Below, piece after piece: positions 49,131 through 59,072 of a stretch of 64,000 nt of DNA; the first letter of the stretch is position 1; the number at the start of each line of letters is the position of its first letter. This DNA comes from Mycetohabitans endofungorum (GTDB lineage: Bacteria; Pseudomonadota; Gammaproteobacteria; Burkholderiales; Burkholderiaceae). The DNA lies in the NCBI RefSeq assembly GCF_002927045.1, contig NZ_PRDW01000002.1, positions 62,001 to 126,000 of the forward strand, in the 5' to 3' direction. The notes beneath the pieces were generated by a model, which saw nothing but the letters and a program-made list of their open reading frames with translations, was not told where the DNA came from and did not search any database. Made by a program: the position numbers and the translations under genes.

Positions 49131-49669
49131 GCGAAATGAACTTTTTGGTGATCGACGACGACGAGGTATTTGCTGGCATCCTCGCGCGCGGCCTGACCCG
49201 GCGCGGCTATACCGTTCACCAGGCGCACGACCGCGACAGCGCGCTGAAGCTCGCCGATGCGCTGCCGTTCGGCCAGATCACGGTCGATCTGAACTTGGGC
49301 AATGATTCGGGGCTGTATTTGATCGCGCCACTGCGCAAGCTGCAGCCCGAGGCGCGGATCCTCGTGCTGACCGGCTATGCGAGCATTGCGACGGCGGTGC
49401 AGGCCGTCAAGGATGGTGCGGACAATTATCTGGCCAAGCCGGCCAACGTGGAGACGATCCTGGCGGCGTTGCGCGTGGACGCAAGCGAGTCACAGGCCGA
49501 GGAGGCGCTCGAGAATCCGATACCGCTGTCGGTGGCGCGGCTCGAATGGGAACACATCCAGCGCGTGCTGTCCGACAACGGCGGCAATATTTCGGCGACC
49601 GCGCGTGCGCTGAACATGCACCGCCGCACGCTGCAACGCAAGCTGGCGAAACGGCCAGTGAAGCAATGA
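49127..49669 (+). CDS. RegA/PrrA-type response regulator
   Basis: A 180-residue regulator with a receiver domain (LVIDDDEVFAG; phospho-Asp in TVDLNLGNDSG; Lys in YLAKP) and a C-terminal Fis-type helix-turn-helix (ISATARALNMHRRTLQRKLAK), the RegA/PrrA/ActR architecture. It starts at a GTG overlapping the kinase stop, with an ATG three codons later as an alternative. The pair probably adjusts respiration or carbon/nitrogen metabolism to redox state, as known for RegBA systems. Confidence 0.92.
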   Translation: MSEMNFLVIDDDEVFAGILARGLTRRGYTVHQAHDRDSALKLADALPFGQITVDLNLGNDSGLYLIAPLRKLQPEARILVLTGYASIATAVQAVKDGADNYLAKPANVETILAALRVDASESQAEEALENPIPLSVARLEWEHIQRVLSDNGGNISATARALNMHRRTLQRKLAKRPVKQ

Positions 49670-49696
49670 GCGGTGCACGCACGGCGGCGAGCCGCG

Positions 49697-51034
49697 TTAC
49701 AGCACGTAGCGTGACAGGTCTTCGTTTTGCGACACGTCGTTCAGCGCGCTGTCCACGTATGCGGCGTCAATCTTGACCGATTGGCCCGAATGGTTGCCGG
49801 CCGAGAACGAAATTTCTTCGAGCAGCTTTTCGATCACCGTGTACAGCCGCCGCGCGCCGATGTTTTCAGTCTTTTCATTAACCGAAAAGGCGATTTCTGC
49901 CAGGCGCTTGATGCCGTCGTCGGCAAACTCCAGGTGTACGTCCTCGGTCGCGAGCAGTGCCTGGTATTGCTTGACCAGGCTCGCGTCGGTGCGTACCAGG
50001 ATCGACTCGAAGTCACCGACCGACAGCGAATCGAGTTCGACGCGGATTGGAAACCGTCCTTGCAGTTCGGGAATCAGATCGCTCGGTTTGGCCAGGTGAA
50101 ACGCCCCGCTGGCAATGAACAGGATGTGGTCGGTCTTCACCATGCCGTACTTGGTGTTAATCGTCGTGCCTTCCACGAGCGGCAGTAGGTCGCGCTGCAC
50201 GCCCTGGCGTGACACCTCGCCGCCGCCGGCTTCCTGACGCGACGCAATCTTGTCGATCTCGTCGAGGAAGACGATGCCGTTCTGTTCGGCGTTCTGTACC
50301 GCGCGGGTCTTGATATCTTCTTCGTTGACCATTTTGGCGGCTTCCTCATCGGTCAACAGCTTCAAGGCTTCCTTGATCTTGACCTTGCGGTGCTGCTTCT
50401 TGCCGCCGCCGAGATTGGCGAACATCGAACGGATCTGCTCCGTCATTTCCTCCATGCCGGGCGGGCCCATGATGTCCATGCTGGCCTGTGGCGCCACGAT
50501 GTCGAGCTCGATTTCCTTGTCGTCGAGCTGGCCTTCGCGCAGCCGCTTGCGCAATGTCTGGCGCGTCGCGCTCTCGCGCTCGCTCTCCTCGCTGGTCGGG
50601 CTGAAGCCGACGGGACGTGCCTGTGGTAACAGGATGTCCAGGATGCGGTCCTCCGCCAGGTCCTGTGCCTTCGTGCGGACCTTGTGCATTTCCGATTCGC
50701 GTGTTTGCTTGACCGAGATATCGATTAGGTCGCGCACGATGCTATCGACATCGCGTCCGACGTAGCCGACTTCTGTGAACTTCGTGGCCTCGATTTTGAT
50801 GAACGGCGCGTCGGCGAGCTTAGCCAAGCGTCGCGCGATTTCGGTCTTGCCCACGCCAGTCGGTCCGATCATCAGAATGTTCTTCGGGGTGATTTCCTGG
50901 CGCAACGGCTCTGGCACCTGCAGACGGCGCCAGCGGTTGCGCAGCGCGACCGCGACGGCACGCTTGGCGCGGCCCTGGCCGATGATGTGCTTGTCCAGTT
51001 CGGAGACGATTTCAGCGGGAGTCATGGTAGTCAT
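49697..51034 (-). CDS. hslU: ATP-dependent protease ATPase subunit HslU
   Basis: A 445-residue AAA+ unfoldase that feeds substrates to HslV. Walker A is [15 protein letters not shown] (about 57-71), Walker B is [10 protein letters not shown] (about 250-259) and the intermediate I domain lies between them. The C-terminus DLSRYVL is the standard activation tail that docks into HslV. The ATG at 51034 ([14 protein letters not shown]) is preferred; one at 51043 is also in frame. It is 100 nt after hslV. Confidence 0.96.
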   Translation of the reverse strand: MTTMTPAEIVSELDKHIIGQGRAKRAVAVALRNRWRRLQVPEPLRQEITPKNILMIGPTGVGKTEIARRLAKLADAPFIKIEATKFTEVGYVGRDVDSIVRDLIDISVKQTRESEMHKVRTKAQDLAEDRILDILLPQARPVGFSPTSEESERESATRQTLRKRLREGQLDDKEIELDIVAPQASMDIMGPPGMEEMTEQIRSMFANLGGGKKQHRKVKIKEALKLLTDEEAAKMVNEEDIKTRAVQNAEQNGIVFLDEIDKIASRQEAGGGEVSRQGVQRDLLPLVEGTTINTKYGMVKTDHILFIASGAFHLAKPSDLIPELQGRFPIRVELDSLSVGDFESILVRTDASLVKQYQALLATEDVHLEFADDGIKRLAEIAFSVNEKTENIGARRLYTVIEKLLEEISFSAGNHSGQSVKIDAAYVDSALNDVSQNEDLSRYVL

Positions 51035-51133
51035 GTTTGACATCCTTCAGGTGGCGCCGGGCCTGAATCGGCCTGCAAGCCTCGATGCGCGGGCACAATG
51101 GGCCGCGCAAGGTCGCCCGACACCCGGCTTCAT

Positions 51134-51670
51134 TTATTCGATGGTTTCGATGACGCGGTTGTGATTCGTGTAGATACACATGTCGCCGGCAATCGCGAGC
51201 GCCTTTTCGACAATGTCGCGCGCGCTCAACTCAGTGTTCTGCGCGAGCGCGCGGGCCGCAGCCTGCGCGTATGCGCCGCCCGAGCCGATGGCGCAAATGC
51301 CGCCTTCCGGATCCAGCACGTCGCCGTTGCCGGTAATCACCAGCGTCGTTTCCGCGTCCGCGGCGATCAGCATCGCTTCCAGGCGGCGCAGCATGCGGTC
51401 GGTGCGCCAGTCCTTGGCCAGTTCGACGGCGGCGCGGGTCAGGTTGCCCTGGTGCTTTTCCAGCTTGCCTTCGAAGCGGTCCAGCAGCGAGAATGCGTCT
51501 GCGGTGCCGCCGGCGAAACCCACCAGCACCTTGCCACCGTAGATGCGCCGCACTTTCTTGGCGCCGCCCTTCATGACGATGTTGCCCAGCGTTACCTGAC
51601 CGTCGCCGCCTAATGCAACGCTGTTGCCTCGCCGTACCGAGACGATGGTTGTGCCGTGATATTGCTCCAT
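51134..51670 (-). CDS. hslV: ATP-dependent protease subunit HslV
   Basis: A 178-residue proteasome-like threonine protease. The pro-part MEQYHG is removed to expose the catalytic Thr of TTIVSVRR; the nearby KKVRRIY and [11 protein letters not shown] segments are typical of HslV. It is the first gene of the hslVU operon and has a candidate sigma-32 promoter upstream. Confidence 0.97.
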   Translation of the reverse strand: MEQYHGTTIVSVRRGNSVALGGDGQVTLGNIVMKGGAKKVRRIYGGKVLVGFAGGTADAFSLLDRFEGKLEKHQGNLTRAAVELAKDWRTDRMLRRLEAMLIAADAETTLVITGNGDVLDPEGGICAIGSGGAYAQAAARALAQNTELSARDIVEKALAIAGDMCIYTNHNRVIETIE

Positions 51671-51740
51671 GTGGAATTCCTTTAAAGCGGGGTCGCGCGC
51701 CAGCGGCGCGGGACAGGGCTGAAGTCGCGCGTTCCCGTCT

Positions 51741-51768
51741 ATTTTAGGGCGGCTGGCGCAATATCAAG
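51741..51768 (-). promoter_or_regulatory. Candidate sigma-32 promoter of hslVU
   Basis: On the minus strand CTTGAT (51768-51763), a 13-bp spacer and CCCTAAAAT (51749-51741) resemble the sigma-32 consensus. It lies 71 nt upstream of the hslV start. The -35 matches well, the -10 moderately. hslVU is a known sigma-32 operon in Escherichia coli. Confidence 0.5.
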
Positions 51769-51842
51769 GCGTGCGTACGCGGGGCGGTGCCGATATGACG
51801 CAACGCACGTGCACAATGCTCGTGCAAGAAGCGCGCCATAAA

Positions 51843-51870
51843 TAAAAAAGGCACGCCTATCGCGTGCCTT
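51843..51870 (-). terminator. Rho-independent terminator after dksA
   Basis: On the minus strand GGCACGC pairs with GCGTGCC around a five-base loop, followed by a run of T. It lies about 50 nt after the dksA stop and upstream of the hslVU promoter. Confidence 0.85.
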
Positions 51871-51920
51871 CCGACAGGAGCCGGCCGGACCATACCGCGC
51901 GCCATGTGGCGCACCACGCT

Positions 51921-52340
51921 TTAGTCGCCGAACAACTTCTGGCGCAGTTCGCGGCGCTCCTGCGCCTCGAGCGATAGCGTCGCGGTCGGCCGCGCGAGCA
52001 GGCGCGGAATGCCGATCGGTTCACCCGTTTCCTCGCACCAGCCATATTCACCGGTTTCGATCCGCGCGAGCGATTGCTGCACCTTCTTCAGCAGCTTGCG
52101 TTCGCGGTCGCGTGTGCGAAGCTCAAGCGCGTGCTCTTCTTCGATCGTCGCGCGATCGGCCGGATCGGGCACGATCACGGTTTCCCGGAGATTTTCCGTC
52201 GTCTGCCCCGCATTGCGCAGGATTTCCGTCTGCAACTGTTCGAGCCTGTGCTTGAAGAAAGCGAGCTGATCCTCGTTCATGTAATCCTTGTCGCTCATCT
52301 TCAGGATTTCGGCTTCGGTCAAAAGTCGTGTCGTCGTCAT
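51921..52340 (-). CDS. dksA: RNA polymerase-binding transcription factor DksA (one-Cys type)
   Basis: A 139-residue DksA, which binds the RNA polymerase secondary channel and, with ppGpp, tunes rRNA and amino-acid promoters. The coiled coil spans about residues 25-100 with the tip acidic pair in PDPADRATIEE. The zinc-finger region reads GWCEETGEPIGIPRLLARPTA and then TLSLEAQERRE, so only one of the four classical cysteines remains; this is the common form in many alpha- and beta-proteobacteria. The ATG at 52340 (MTTTRLLTEAEILKMSD) fits the family start. Confidence 0.93.
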   Translation of the reverse strand: MTTTRLLTEAEILKMSDKDYMNEDQLAFFKHRLEQLQTEILRNAGQTTENLRETVIVPDPADRATIEEEHALELRTRDRERKLLKKVQQSLARIETGEYGWCEETGEPIGIPRLLARPTATLSLEAQERRELRQKLFGD

Positions 52341-52760
52341 CTGGCTTGCTGTCTTCATTGTGAGGCGATGCATCGAGCATTACCCGCACTTACCATTGCC
52401 CGCAATTGCGGCGGCCGAGTGCCTTGCGGCGGCCACGTCGGATTCGTCGTGGCAGGTGCGGCGGCCGTTGCGGGGCCGAACTCCTTCTGGCGCCGCGTCG
52501 TTATCATTCTCCAGTGGGCACGTATTGTAACTGAACCACAATCGGTGCCAATAGCGGCGGAAAACCCTGTCCGAAACGGTATTTCCCGGTCCGACAGAGG
52601 ACTTCCGGCGTCGTTGCGAATGTCTCAATATACGCCAAAGGAAATGAACTCTCGACCAAGCCGCCCCTTATTTACCAATGCGAGATACCGCCGCCACACC
52701 GAGGTAGAGAGGTCGGCGCGCTCTCTCGTGCGCTGTGCCGTGACCTGGCGCACGACGTCG
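52341..52760. other. Gene-free stretch upstream of dksA
   Basis: A 420-bp gap between the CobW-type GTPase gene end and the dksA start, both on the minus strand. It is expected to hold the dksA promoter and leader. Open frames on either strand are Arg/Ala-rich and lack start signals, so no gene is called. Confidence 0.4.
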
Positions 52761-53807
52761 TCACGCCAAGCACGCGTCCAGGCCGTCGGTAATCAGGTCC
52801 CGGGGCAGGTCCACGCCAATGAACACCATCTTACTGGTCTTCTTCTCAGCCGGTAGCCAGCGCGCGGCCAAGTCGCTGCCCATCATCTGGTGCACGCCCT
52901 GGAATACCACCTTGCGGTCTATTCCCTTCATGAACAGCACGCCTTTGTAGCGTAATAAGCGCTCACCGTAGATTTGTAGGATCCCGCCGAGAAAATCCTC
53001 CAATTTTTGGGGATCGAACGCCCGGTCGCTACGGTACACGAACGATTTAATCTTGTCATCGTGATGCGTATGGTGGTGACCGTGCGCGCAATGTCCATGA
53101 TCATGGTCACAATGCTCGTGCTCGTGGTGGTGCGCGTGATCGTGTCCGTCTTCGGCGAGGAAGTCCGGATCAATTTCAAGCTTCGCGTTCAGGTTGAACC
53201 CGCGCAGGTCAAAAATCTCCTTGATATCGGCGTTGCCGAAATTGACCACTTGAATCGGCGCCTTCGGGTTCATCTGCAGCAGTCGATGGCGTAGATCGGC
53301 GAGCGTCGCCTTGTCCACCAGATCGGCCTTCGTGATGAACAAGCGGTCGGCAAAGCCCACTTGCCGTTGCACGACCTCGTGTTCGTCAAGCTGCTGGTTG
53401 GCGTGCTTCGCGTCGATCAGCGTGATCACCGCGTCGAGCAGGAATTCGTCAGCGATCGACTCATCGATGAAGAACGTCTGCGCGACCGGTCCCGGATTGG
53501 CCAAGCCCGTGGTCTCGATCACTACCCGGTCGAACTTGAGCTTACCTTCGCGCTTTTGCTCGGATAAGTCCGACAACGCACGGGATAGGTCGCCGCGGAT
53601 CGTGCAGCAGATGCAGCCGTTGCTCATTTGCACGATTTGTTCCGCCGACTCCTGCACGAGGATGTCATTGTCGATGTTCTCTTCGCCGAATTCGTTTTCG
53701 ATCACGGCGATTTTCATGCCATGCGGCTCGTTTAGGATACGCTTGAGCAGCGTGGTCTTACCGCTGCCGAGAAAGCCGGTCAGGATGGTGACGGGAATCA
53801 TGTTCAT
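52761..53807 (-). CDS. CobW/COG0523 GTPase with His-rich metal loop
   Basis: A 348-residue G3E-family GTPase, a putative zinc metallochaperone. Walker A is GFLGSGKTTLLK (about 11-22), the metal-binding motif is NGCICC (about 63-68), and base recognition is ITKADLVD. Between the GTPase domain and the C-terminal CobW domain lies a His-rich segment (about 220-250) with more than a dozen His plus Asp, Glu and Cys, expected to bind zinc. In Burkholderia it commonly neighbours dksA, as here. Confidence 0.9.
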   Translation of the reverse strand: MNMIPVTILTGFLGSGKTTLLKRILNEPHGMKIAVIENEFGEENIDNDILVQESAEQIVQMSNGCICCTIRGDLSRALSDLSEQKREGKLKFDRVVIETTGLANPGPVAQTFFIDESIADEFLLDAVITLIDAKHANQQLDEHEVVQRQVGFADRLFITKADLVDKATLADLRHRLLQMNPKAPIQVVNFGNADIKEIFDLRGFNLNAKLEIDPDFLAEDGHDHAHHHEHEHCDHDHGHCAHGHHHTHHDDKIKSFVYRSDRAFDPQKLEDFLGGILQIYGERLLRYKGVLFMKGIDRKVVFQGVHQMMGSDLAARWLPAEKKTSKMVFIGVDLPRDLITDGLDACLA

Positions 53808-54007
53808 CGCCTGCCTTTACTTACGTGAAGTTCCGTGGAAGTTGCGAGACGGTCCGCGCGAGCGCAGCGCGAAATGTTCTATTGAAGCACAAATGCGGCG
53901 GCAGGGCTGTGACCATTATCCGGGCGCCGACGATGCGGTGCGTCAACGGGTGCATCAAAAGGTGCATTGACGGGCGCGGCATCCGGCCCGCCCGACGTGG
54001 GGGCGCA

Positions 54008-55219
54008 CTAGGGTTTTTGCAACCACAGTCCCTTCAAGTATTCACCTTCCGGGAAGCTGGTCAGCATCGGATGATCGACGCCGGCCGATAGTCGGCGCAG
54101 AATCCGTGCATCGACGCCGGCGTCGGCCGCGGCGCTCGCGACGATCTTCTGAAACAGGCCCATATCGATCGCGCCCGAGCACGAGTAGGTCGCGAGTAGC
54201 CCGCCCGGGCGCAGCAGCTTGAAGCCGCTAAGGTTGATATCCTTGTATGCACGCGCTGCCCGATCGACGTGCTCGCGCGACGGGGCGAATTTTGGCGGAT
54301 CGAGCACGATCAGGTCGAAGCGCTCGCCCGCATCGTACAACTGCCGCAGTGTCTTGAATGCGTCGGCGTCGTGCCACTGGGCCCGCGCCGGATCGAAGTC
54401 GTTGGCGGCCAAGTTCGCGCGCGCGACCTGCAGCGCTTCGCCAGATGAATCGATCGACACGACCTGCGCGGCGCCGCCCCGCAGCGCGGCCAGCGAAAAG
54501 CCACCGGTATAGCAGAAGCAATTCAGTACGTCGCGCCCAGCCGCGTGTTGTTGCACAAGCAACCGATTGTCCCGCTGGTCGATGTAGAAGCCGGTCTTGT
54601 GGCCGTGCTGCACGTCGACCCGATACCGTACGCCATTTTCCTCGATCATCAGGGCCTGCGGCGGTGCTTGGCCGGCGAGTACGCCCGTGGTCTGCTCAAG
54701 TCCCTCTTTCGCGCGGATCGACACGTCCGAGCGTTCGTAGACATTGGCGCAGCCGGTCGCGCCGAGCAGGGCCTGCACGATCGCCGGCTTCCATGCGTCG
54801 ACGCCGGCCGCCATGAACTGACAGACTAGTTGTTCGTGCGGCGTGCCGCCATCGCCAGTCCACCCGCTGTAATGATCGACGATCAGTCCGGGTAGGCCGT
54901 CGGCCTCGCCGAATATGAGCCGCACCGCGCCGGTACCGGACACGAACGCGCGGCGATACGCGAGCGCGTTCTGGATGCGCCGCTTGAAGAACGCATGGTC
55001 GATCGGCTCGGATTCGTCGAAGCTCCACATCCGCAGGCGAATCGCCGAGTGCGGGCTGTAGGCGGCACGCGCGAGAAACTGCCCGTCGGCTGCGCGTACC
55101 ACGACCGTCGCGCCGGATGCGGGTCGGCCGTCGATGCGCTCGATCGCGTTCGCATAGATCCACGGGTGGCGGCGCAGCAGCAGTTTTTCCTTGCCTGGTT
55201 TCAGCGTGACAGTGTTCAT
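54008..55219 (-). CDS. rlmI: Class I SAM-dependent rRNA methyltransferase (RlmI-like)
   Basis: A 403-residue protein with an N-terminal PUA-like RNA-binding domain (LRRHPWIYANAIERI), a central EEHEE-type domain and a Rossmann methyltransferase domain. The SAM-binding motif is VLNCFCYTGGFSLAAL (about 225-240) and the catalytic region is IVLDPPKFAPS with ATYSCSGAI further on. RlmI makes m5C1962 in 23S rRNA; the assignment rests on family resemblance. Confidence 0.88.
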   Translation of the reverse strand: MNTVTLKPGKEKLLLRRHPWIYANAIERIDGRPASGATVVVRAADGQFLARAAYSPHSAIRLRMWSFDESEPIDHAFFKRRIQNALAYRRAFVSGTGAVRLIFGEADGLPGLIVDHYSGWTGDGGTPHEQLVCQFMAAGVDAWKPAIVQALLGATGCANVYERSDVSIRAKEGLEQTTGVLAGQAPPQALMIEENGVRYRVDVQHGHKTGFYIDQRDNRLLVQQHAAGRDVLNCFCYTGGFSLAALRGGAAQVVSIDSSGEALQVARANLAANDFDPARAQWHDADAFKTLRQLYDAGERFDLIVLDPPKFAPSREHVDRAARAYKDINLSGFKLLRPGGLLATYSCSGAIDMGLFQKIVASAAADAGVDARILRRLSAGVDHPMLTSFPEGEYLKGLWLQKP

Positions 55220-55282
55220 TGCAATGGTCAGTATAGGGACGGTCGCGTCCGCGCAGCACGGTGATTTGCCGATGCCGGACGG

Positions 55283-56221
55283 CTATTGCTGTCCCGGATC
55301 GCGCTTTTTCGCGCGCGGATGGGCCTGGTCGTAGATGCGCGCAAGATGCTGGAAGTCCAGCGAGGTATAGACCTGCGTGGCAGCGACGCTCGCGTGGCCG
55401 AGCAATTCCTGGACCGCGCGCAAGTCGCCGCTCGATTGTAGTAGATGCGTCGCGAACGAATGCCGAAGCACGTGCGGATGCACGTGGGATGGAACGCCCG
55501 CGGCGAGCGCGGCCCGCCTGACCCGCTCGCGCACGACGCCGGCGGACAAGCGCATGCCGCGCGCCGACAAGAACAGCGGATGCGGATCGTGCTTGAGCAG
55601 TTGATCACGCACGGCAAGCCAGCGATGCAACGCGTCAAGCGCCTTGTTGCCGATCGGCACCGTGCGCCGCTTGCCCCCTTTGCCGAGCACGGTGACGTCG
55701 GCCGTGTCCAGGTCGATCCAGCCCGCCGAGCGATATTGCGCGGTGTTGACAAAGGCGATGTCCAAGCCGATCAATTCGGCCAAGCGCAGCCCGCATGAGT
55801 AAAACAGCTCCAGCATTGCCCGGTCGCGCAACGCGTCAGGTGTCTCGATGCACGAGCCTTCCATCAGCGTGACAGCGTCGTCGACCGACAGCGCCTTGGG
55901 CAGCATTTTTGCCCGCTTCGGCGCGCGCACGCCAGCGACCGGATTCATGGTCAGAGGTTGATGTAGCGCGAGCCAGCGATAGAAGCTGCGCCACACTGAC
56001 AGACGATGCGCGATCGAGCGGGGCGAGAGCCCACCCGAATGCGCGCGCGATACCGCGCCTCGCACGTCGACGGGCGTCAGTTGCGCCAGCTCGCGGGTGC
56101 CGGCTAACTGGCGCAGCATGTCCAACTCGTGCGCGTAGCCGCGTAGCGTGTGCGCCGAGAGTCGGCGCTCGTGGGCGAGGCTGTCTAGGTAGCGCGCGAT
56201 CGGGTCGGTGGAGGGTGGCAT
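55283..56221 (-). CDS. xerC: Tyrosine recombinase XerC
   Basis: A 312-residue tyrosine recombinase that, with XerD, resolves chromosome dimers at dif. The SAM-like N-terminal core domain is followed by the catalytic domain with Arg in SCGLRLAELIGLD, Lys in LGKGGKRRTVPIG, HxxR in HVLRHSFATHLL, His in LLGHASVAATQ and the nucleophile Tyr in QVYTSLD; all are intact. The ATG at 56221 (MPPSTDPIARYL) is used. It lies after dapF and DUF484 as in the classical dapF-yigA-xerC operon. Confidence 0.94.
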   Translation of the reverse strand: MPPSTDPIARYLDSLAHERRLSAHTLRGYAHELDMLRQLAGTRELAQLTPVDVRGAVSRAHSGGLSPRSIAHRLSVWRSFYRWLALHQPLTMNPVAGVRAPKRAKMLPKALSVDDAVTLMEGSCIETPDALRDRAMLELFYSCGLRLAELIGLDIAFVNTAQYRSAGWIDLDTADVTVLGKGGKRRTVPIGNKALDALHRWLAVRDQLLKHDPHPLFLSARGMRLSAGVVRERVRRAALAAGVPSHVHPHVLRHSFATHLLQSSGDLRAVQELLGHASVAATQVYTSLDFQHLARIYDQAHPRAKKRDPGQQ

Positions 56222-56251
56222 CGGGCAGGCTGCGGTGACAAACATGTCGCG

Positions 56252-57055
56252 CTAGTGCGCGTGCAGCCGGCTCAGCGCGGCGCTGGCGAGTGCGCCGATC
56301 TGCGATAGGAAGTCGGTGGCCATGCCGTCGTGGAAGCGGCGCGGGTCTGGCGAGCCAAGCACCAGCAAGCCGAATACGTTTTCCGCATCGGCCCGCTGCG
56401 CATCGCGCAGCGGGACTAGCGCGATCGATGCGGTCTGCTGCGACACTCTAGTGTCGTTCCCTGCCGCGCTGCCCGGGTGCGCATCCGCACACGGCGCGTT
56501 CGCGTCACCGCTCGCCCTGTCCGGCGCCGTGACGGCAAGCGACAGACCTGTTCCCGCGCCCCCTTGCGGGGCGGGGGCGGCGCTGAGCCACTGCGCGGCT
56601 TCGAATCCGGCGTTCGCGCCGCAGTAAGGCGCGACGAGACTGCTGGCAAAAATGCGGACTTCCTCGCCGACGCTGCGGGCAAACTGCGCTTGCGCATAGG
56701 CGCTCGCGACATCCCAGACGCGCAGCGCCGCCTGCGGCACGTCGAAGATCTCGCGCAAGCCCGAGGTGATTGTGGCGGGTAGCGCATGCGGATCGCGTTC
56801 GGCGATCACGCGCAGTGTCCAGCGCTGGAACTTCGCGGCCAGGCTGTCGTTCTCGTGACCATGGCGCAGCAGTTCCGCCAGCCTGCGCTCGAGTTGCTTG
56901 TACTTGTCGCGCAGCAGGTCCATTTGTCGCTCCTGCAACGACACCGCCGCTTTGCCGTGCGGATTGGACAGCCGGACTGTGGCAAGTAGCTCGGCGTGAC
57001 GGTCGAAGAACTGCGGGTTGGCCAGTAGGTAATCGGCGACTTCGCGATCATTCAT
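56252..57055 (-). CDS. DUF484 family protein
   Basis: A 267-residue DUF484 protein of unknown function found between dapF and xerC in many proteobacteria. It starts NDREVADYLLANPQFFDRHAELLATVRL and contains QERQMDLLRDKYKQLERRL, then a GAF-like domain. Around residues 165-215 a low-complexity Ala/Gly/Pro-rich insertion interrupts the usual fold, as often seen in this genus. The ATG at 57055 is used. Confidence 0.9.
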   Translation of the reverse strand: MNDREVADYLLANPQFFDRHAELLATVRLSNPHGKAAVSLQERQMDLLRDKYKQLERRLAELLRHGHENDSLAAKFQRWTLRVIAERDPHALPATITSGLREIFDVPQAALRVWDVASAYAQAQFARSVGEEVRIFASSLVAPYCGANAGFEAAQWLSAAPAPQGGAGTGLSLAVTAPDRASGDANAPCADAHPGSAAGNDTRVSQQTASIALVPLRDAQRADAENVFGLLVLGSPDPRRFHDGMATDFLSQIGALASAALSRLHAH

Positions 57056-57194
57056 GATTGTTTTCAGCTTCAGCTCAAAAGGGCGGCGCGCGTCGGGCAG
57101 GCGGGCCGGGAGGGGCGGCACCGCGGATACCACACAGTAAAGGTTGCGCCGCATCGGGGTCAATCGGCCGGACGGCCTAGGGCGGTGATCGCGC

Positions 57195-58073
57195 TCACGC
57201 GGGCAACTCGTCGGGCACGTCGAGTTCGCCTTCGAACACAGTGGTTGCCGGACCGGCCATCATGACCGGGGCGTCGCTGTCGCGCTGGCCGTTCCACGAG
57301 ATGGTCAGCGTGCCACCGCGCGCACGCACGCGCACCGGCGAATCCAGTACCCCCCGGCGGATGCCGGCCACGACCGCCGCGCAAGCGCCGGAGCCGCACG
57401 CGAGCGTCTCGCCCGCGCCGCGCTCATAGACACGCAGTTTGATTTCATGCCGCGAGACGATTTGCATGAATCCCGCGTTCACGCGGTTTGGGAAGCGCGC
57501 GTGCGACTCGATGATCGGCCCGTCCCTGAGCACCGGCGCGACGTCGGCGTCATCGACAATCTGCACCGCGTGGGGATTGCCCATCGAGACCACCGAGATC
57601 CATTGCGTCGAGCCATGCACGTCCAGCGGCCACAGTAGGTCGTCACCATCGCGCACTGGTGTCAGTCCCGACGCGTCGAACGGCACTTGTGGCGTGGCCA
57701 GTGTTGGTGCACCCATGTCAACGAGCACTTCACCGTTGTCCTGCACGCTCAATGTGATCACGCCGTGCTGCACCTGCACGCGAATCGTGCGCGCCTGGCT
57801 CAGGCCGGTGTCGCGCACGAACTTCACAAAGCAGCGCGCGCCATTGCCGCAGTGCTCGACTTCTTTGCCGTCACAGTTGAAGATCCGGTACTTGAAATCG
57901 ACGCCATCGAGCGTGGGCCGCTCGACCAGCAGCAACTGGTCCGCGCCGACGCCGAAGTGGCGGTCGGCGAGGTAGCGCACCAACGCGAGCGTGGGCGAGA
58001 TCACGTTGCGCACGCCGTCAAGGACCACGAAGTCATTGCCGGCGCCATGCATCTTGGTGAATTTGAGCTTCAT
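57195..58073 (-). CDS. dapF: Diaminopimelate epimerase
   Basis: A 292-residue cofactor-free epimerase making meso-diaminopimelate for peptidoglycan and lysine. The two catalytic cysteines are in [11 protein letters not shown] (about 74) and [13 protein letters not shown] (about 226); the start [20 protein letters not shown] is diagnostic. It heads the dapF-DUF484-xerC run and follows the acyltransferase gene by 22 nt. Confidence 0.97.
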   Translation of the reverse strand: MKLKFTKMHGAGNDFVVLDGVRNVISPTLALVRYLADRHFGVGADQLLLVERPTLDGVDFKYRIFNCDGKEVEHCGNGARCFVKFVRDTGLSQARTIRVQVQHGVITLSVQDNGEVLVDMGAPTLATPQVPFDASGLTPVRDGDDLLWPLDVHGSTQWISVVSMGNPHAVQIVDDADVAPVLRDGPIIESHARFPNRVNAGFMQIVSRHEIKLRVYERGAGETLACGSGACAAVVAGIRRGVLDSPVRVRARGGTLTISWNGQRDSDAPVMMAGPATTVFEGELDVPDELPA

Positions 58074-58095
58074 GGCACCGTATTGTAGTCGAGCG

Positions 58096-58980
58096 TCAGT
58101 AAAAGCCCGCTTCGCCCAGTGGGCGCGTTTTGAAGCGCTTGTGTATCCAGTAGTATTGCTCTGGGAGGCGTGGAATTTCCTGCTCTAGCCACGCATTCAT
58201 GCGGCGCGCATCCGCCATGTCGTCGCCACTCGGATAGTCCTGCCAGGGCGCGAAGATCTTGAGTCGATAACCCTTGTAATTGGGCAGCACCTCACAGATG
58301 AACGGCGCCAACTGGGCGTGTCCTGCCTTCGCGAGCCGGCCCACCGCGGTCAGCGTGCATGCCGGCACGCCGAAGAACGGCACGAAGGCTGAGTTGCGCA
58401 TGCCGTAGTCCATATCCGCGCCGAGCATCACCGGCTTGCGCTCGCGCAGCCAGCGCAACACGATACGCGCACTGTCGGCGCGACTAGCCATGTCCGCGCC
58501 GAAGCGCGCGCGCGCGGCGACCGCGACCTTATCCAGCAGCGGGTTTGACATGGGCTGGTACAGCGCGCCGCATTGCCGGCGCAACTGGTAATTCAGAAAA
58601 ATCGAGCCGGCCTCAATGCCGACGAAATGCGCGCCGAGGAACAGCGTCGGCGGCAAGTTCGGGTCGCGCAGGTCGATCGCGCTGTCGAGCTGGATCAGCT
58701 TCTCCAACTTGCGCGCCGAGCCGAACCACTGCACGCTGCGCTCGACGTAGCTGCGGATTGCGTGGCGGAAGTGCTGCTCGGCGACCTGCTCGCGCCGCGC
58801 CGCGCTCCACTGTGGGAAGCAGAGCCTCAGGTTGGTGTGGACCACGCGACGGCGACTGTTCGGAATTCGGTACAGCAACCAGCCCATCGCATCGCCGAAG
58901 CGGGCGATCCAGCCATAGGGCAACAGCGCGAACAGCTTTAGCAGCAGGATGGCAAGGTGGGTTCCGGCGCGGCCTAGCAT
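58096..58980 (-). CDS. Lipid A biosynthesis acyltransferase (LpxL/HtrB family)
   Basis: A 294-residue inner-membrane acyltransferase of the LpxL/LpxM (HtrB) family, adding secondary acyl chains to lipid A. An N-terminal hydrophobic segment ([18 protein letters not shown]) anchors it. The catalytic H-x4-(D/E) motif is HFVGIE near residue 118, and [16 protein letters not shown] near the end is typical. It lies upstream of dapF and is divergent from metK. Whether it is the LpxL or the LpxM type cannot be told. Confidence 0.9.
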   Translation of the reverse strand: MLGRAGTHLAILLLKLFALLPYGWIARFGDAMGWLLYRIPNSRRRVVHTNLRLCFPQWSAARREQVAEQHFRHAIRSYVERSVQWFGSARKLEKLIQLDSAIDLRDPNLPPTLFLGAHFVGIEAGSIFLNYQLRRQCGALYQPMSNPLLDKVAVAARARFGADMASRADSARIVLRWLRERKPVMLGADMDYGMRNSAFVPFFGVPACTLTAVGRLAKAGHAQLAPFICEVLPNYKGYRLKIFAPWQDYPSGDDMADARRMNAWLEQEIPRLPEQYYWIHKRFKTRPLGEAGFY

Positions 58981-59066
58981 CGTGGATCTCGCGATGTCCT
59001 CAGCGGCTGGCGGGGTGAAGCAAACGGCAATTCGGCCTCTACTCTATGAAATATGACAGAAGTCGA

Positions 59067-59072
59067 TATAAT
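59067..59072 (+). promoter_or_regulatory. -10 box of metK
   Basis: A perfect TATAAT lies 160 nt upstream of the metK start, with TATGAA about 16 bp before it as a weak -35. If used, the message would have a leader of about 150 nt containing G+C-rich complementary segments (59105-59135). Confidence 0.5.

Noticed and set aside
56252-57055. Low-complexity insertion in DUF484 as an anomaly
   Set aside because: Ala/Gly/Pro-rich insertions of this kind are frequent in high-G+C Burkholderia proteins; no further evidence.
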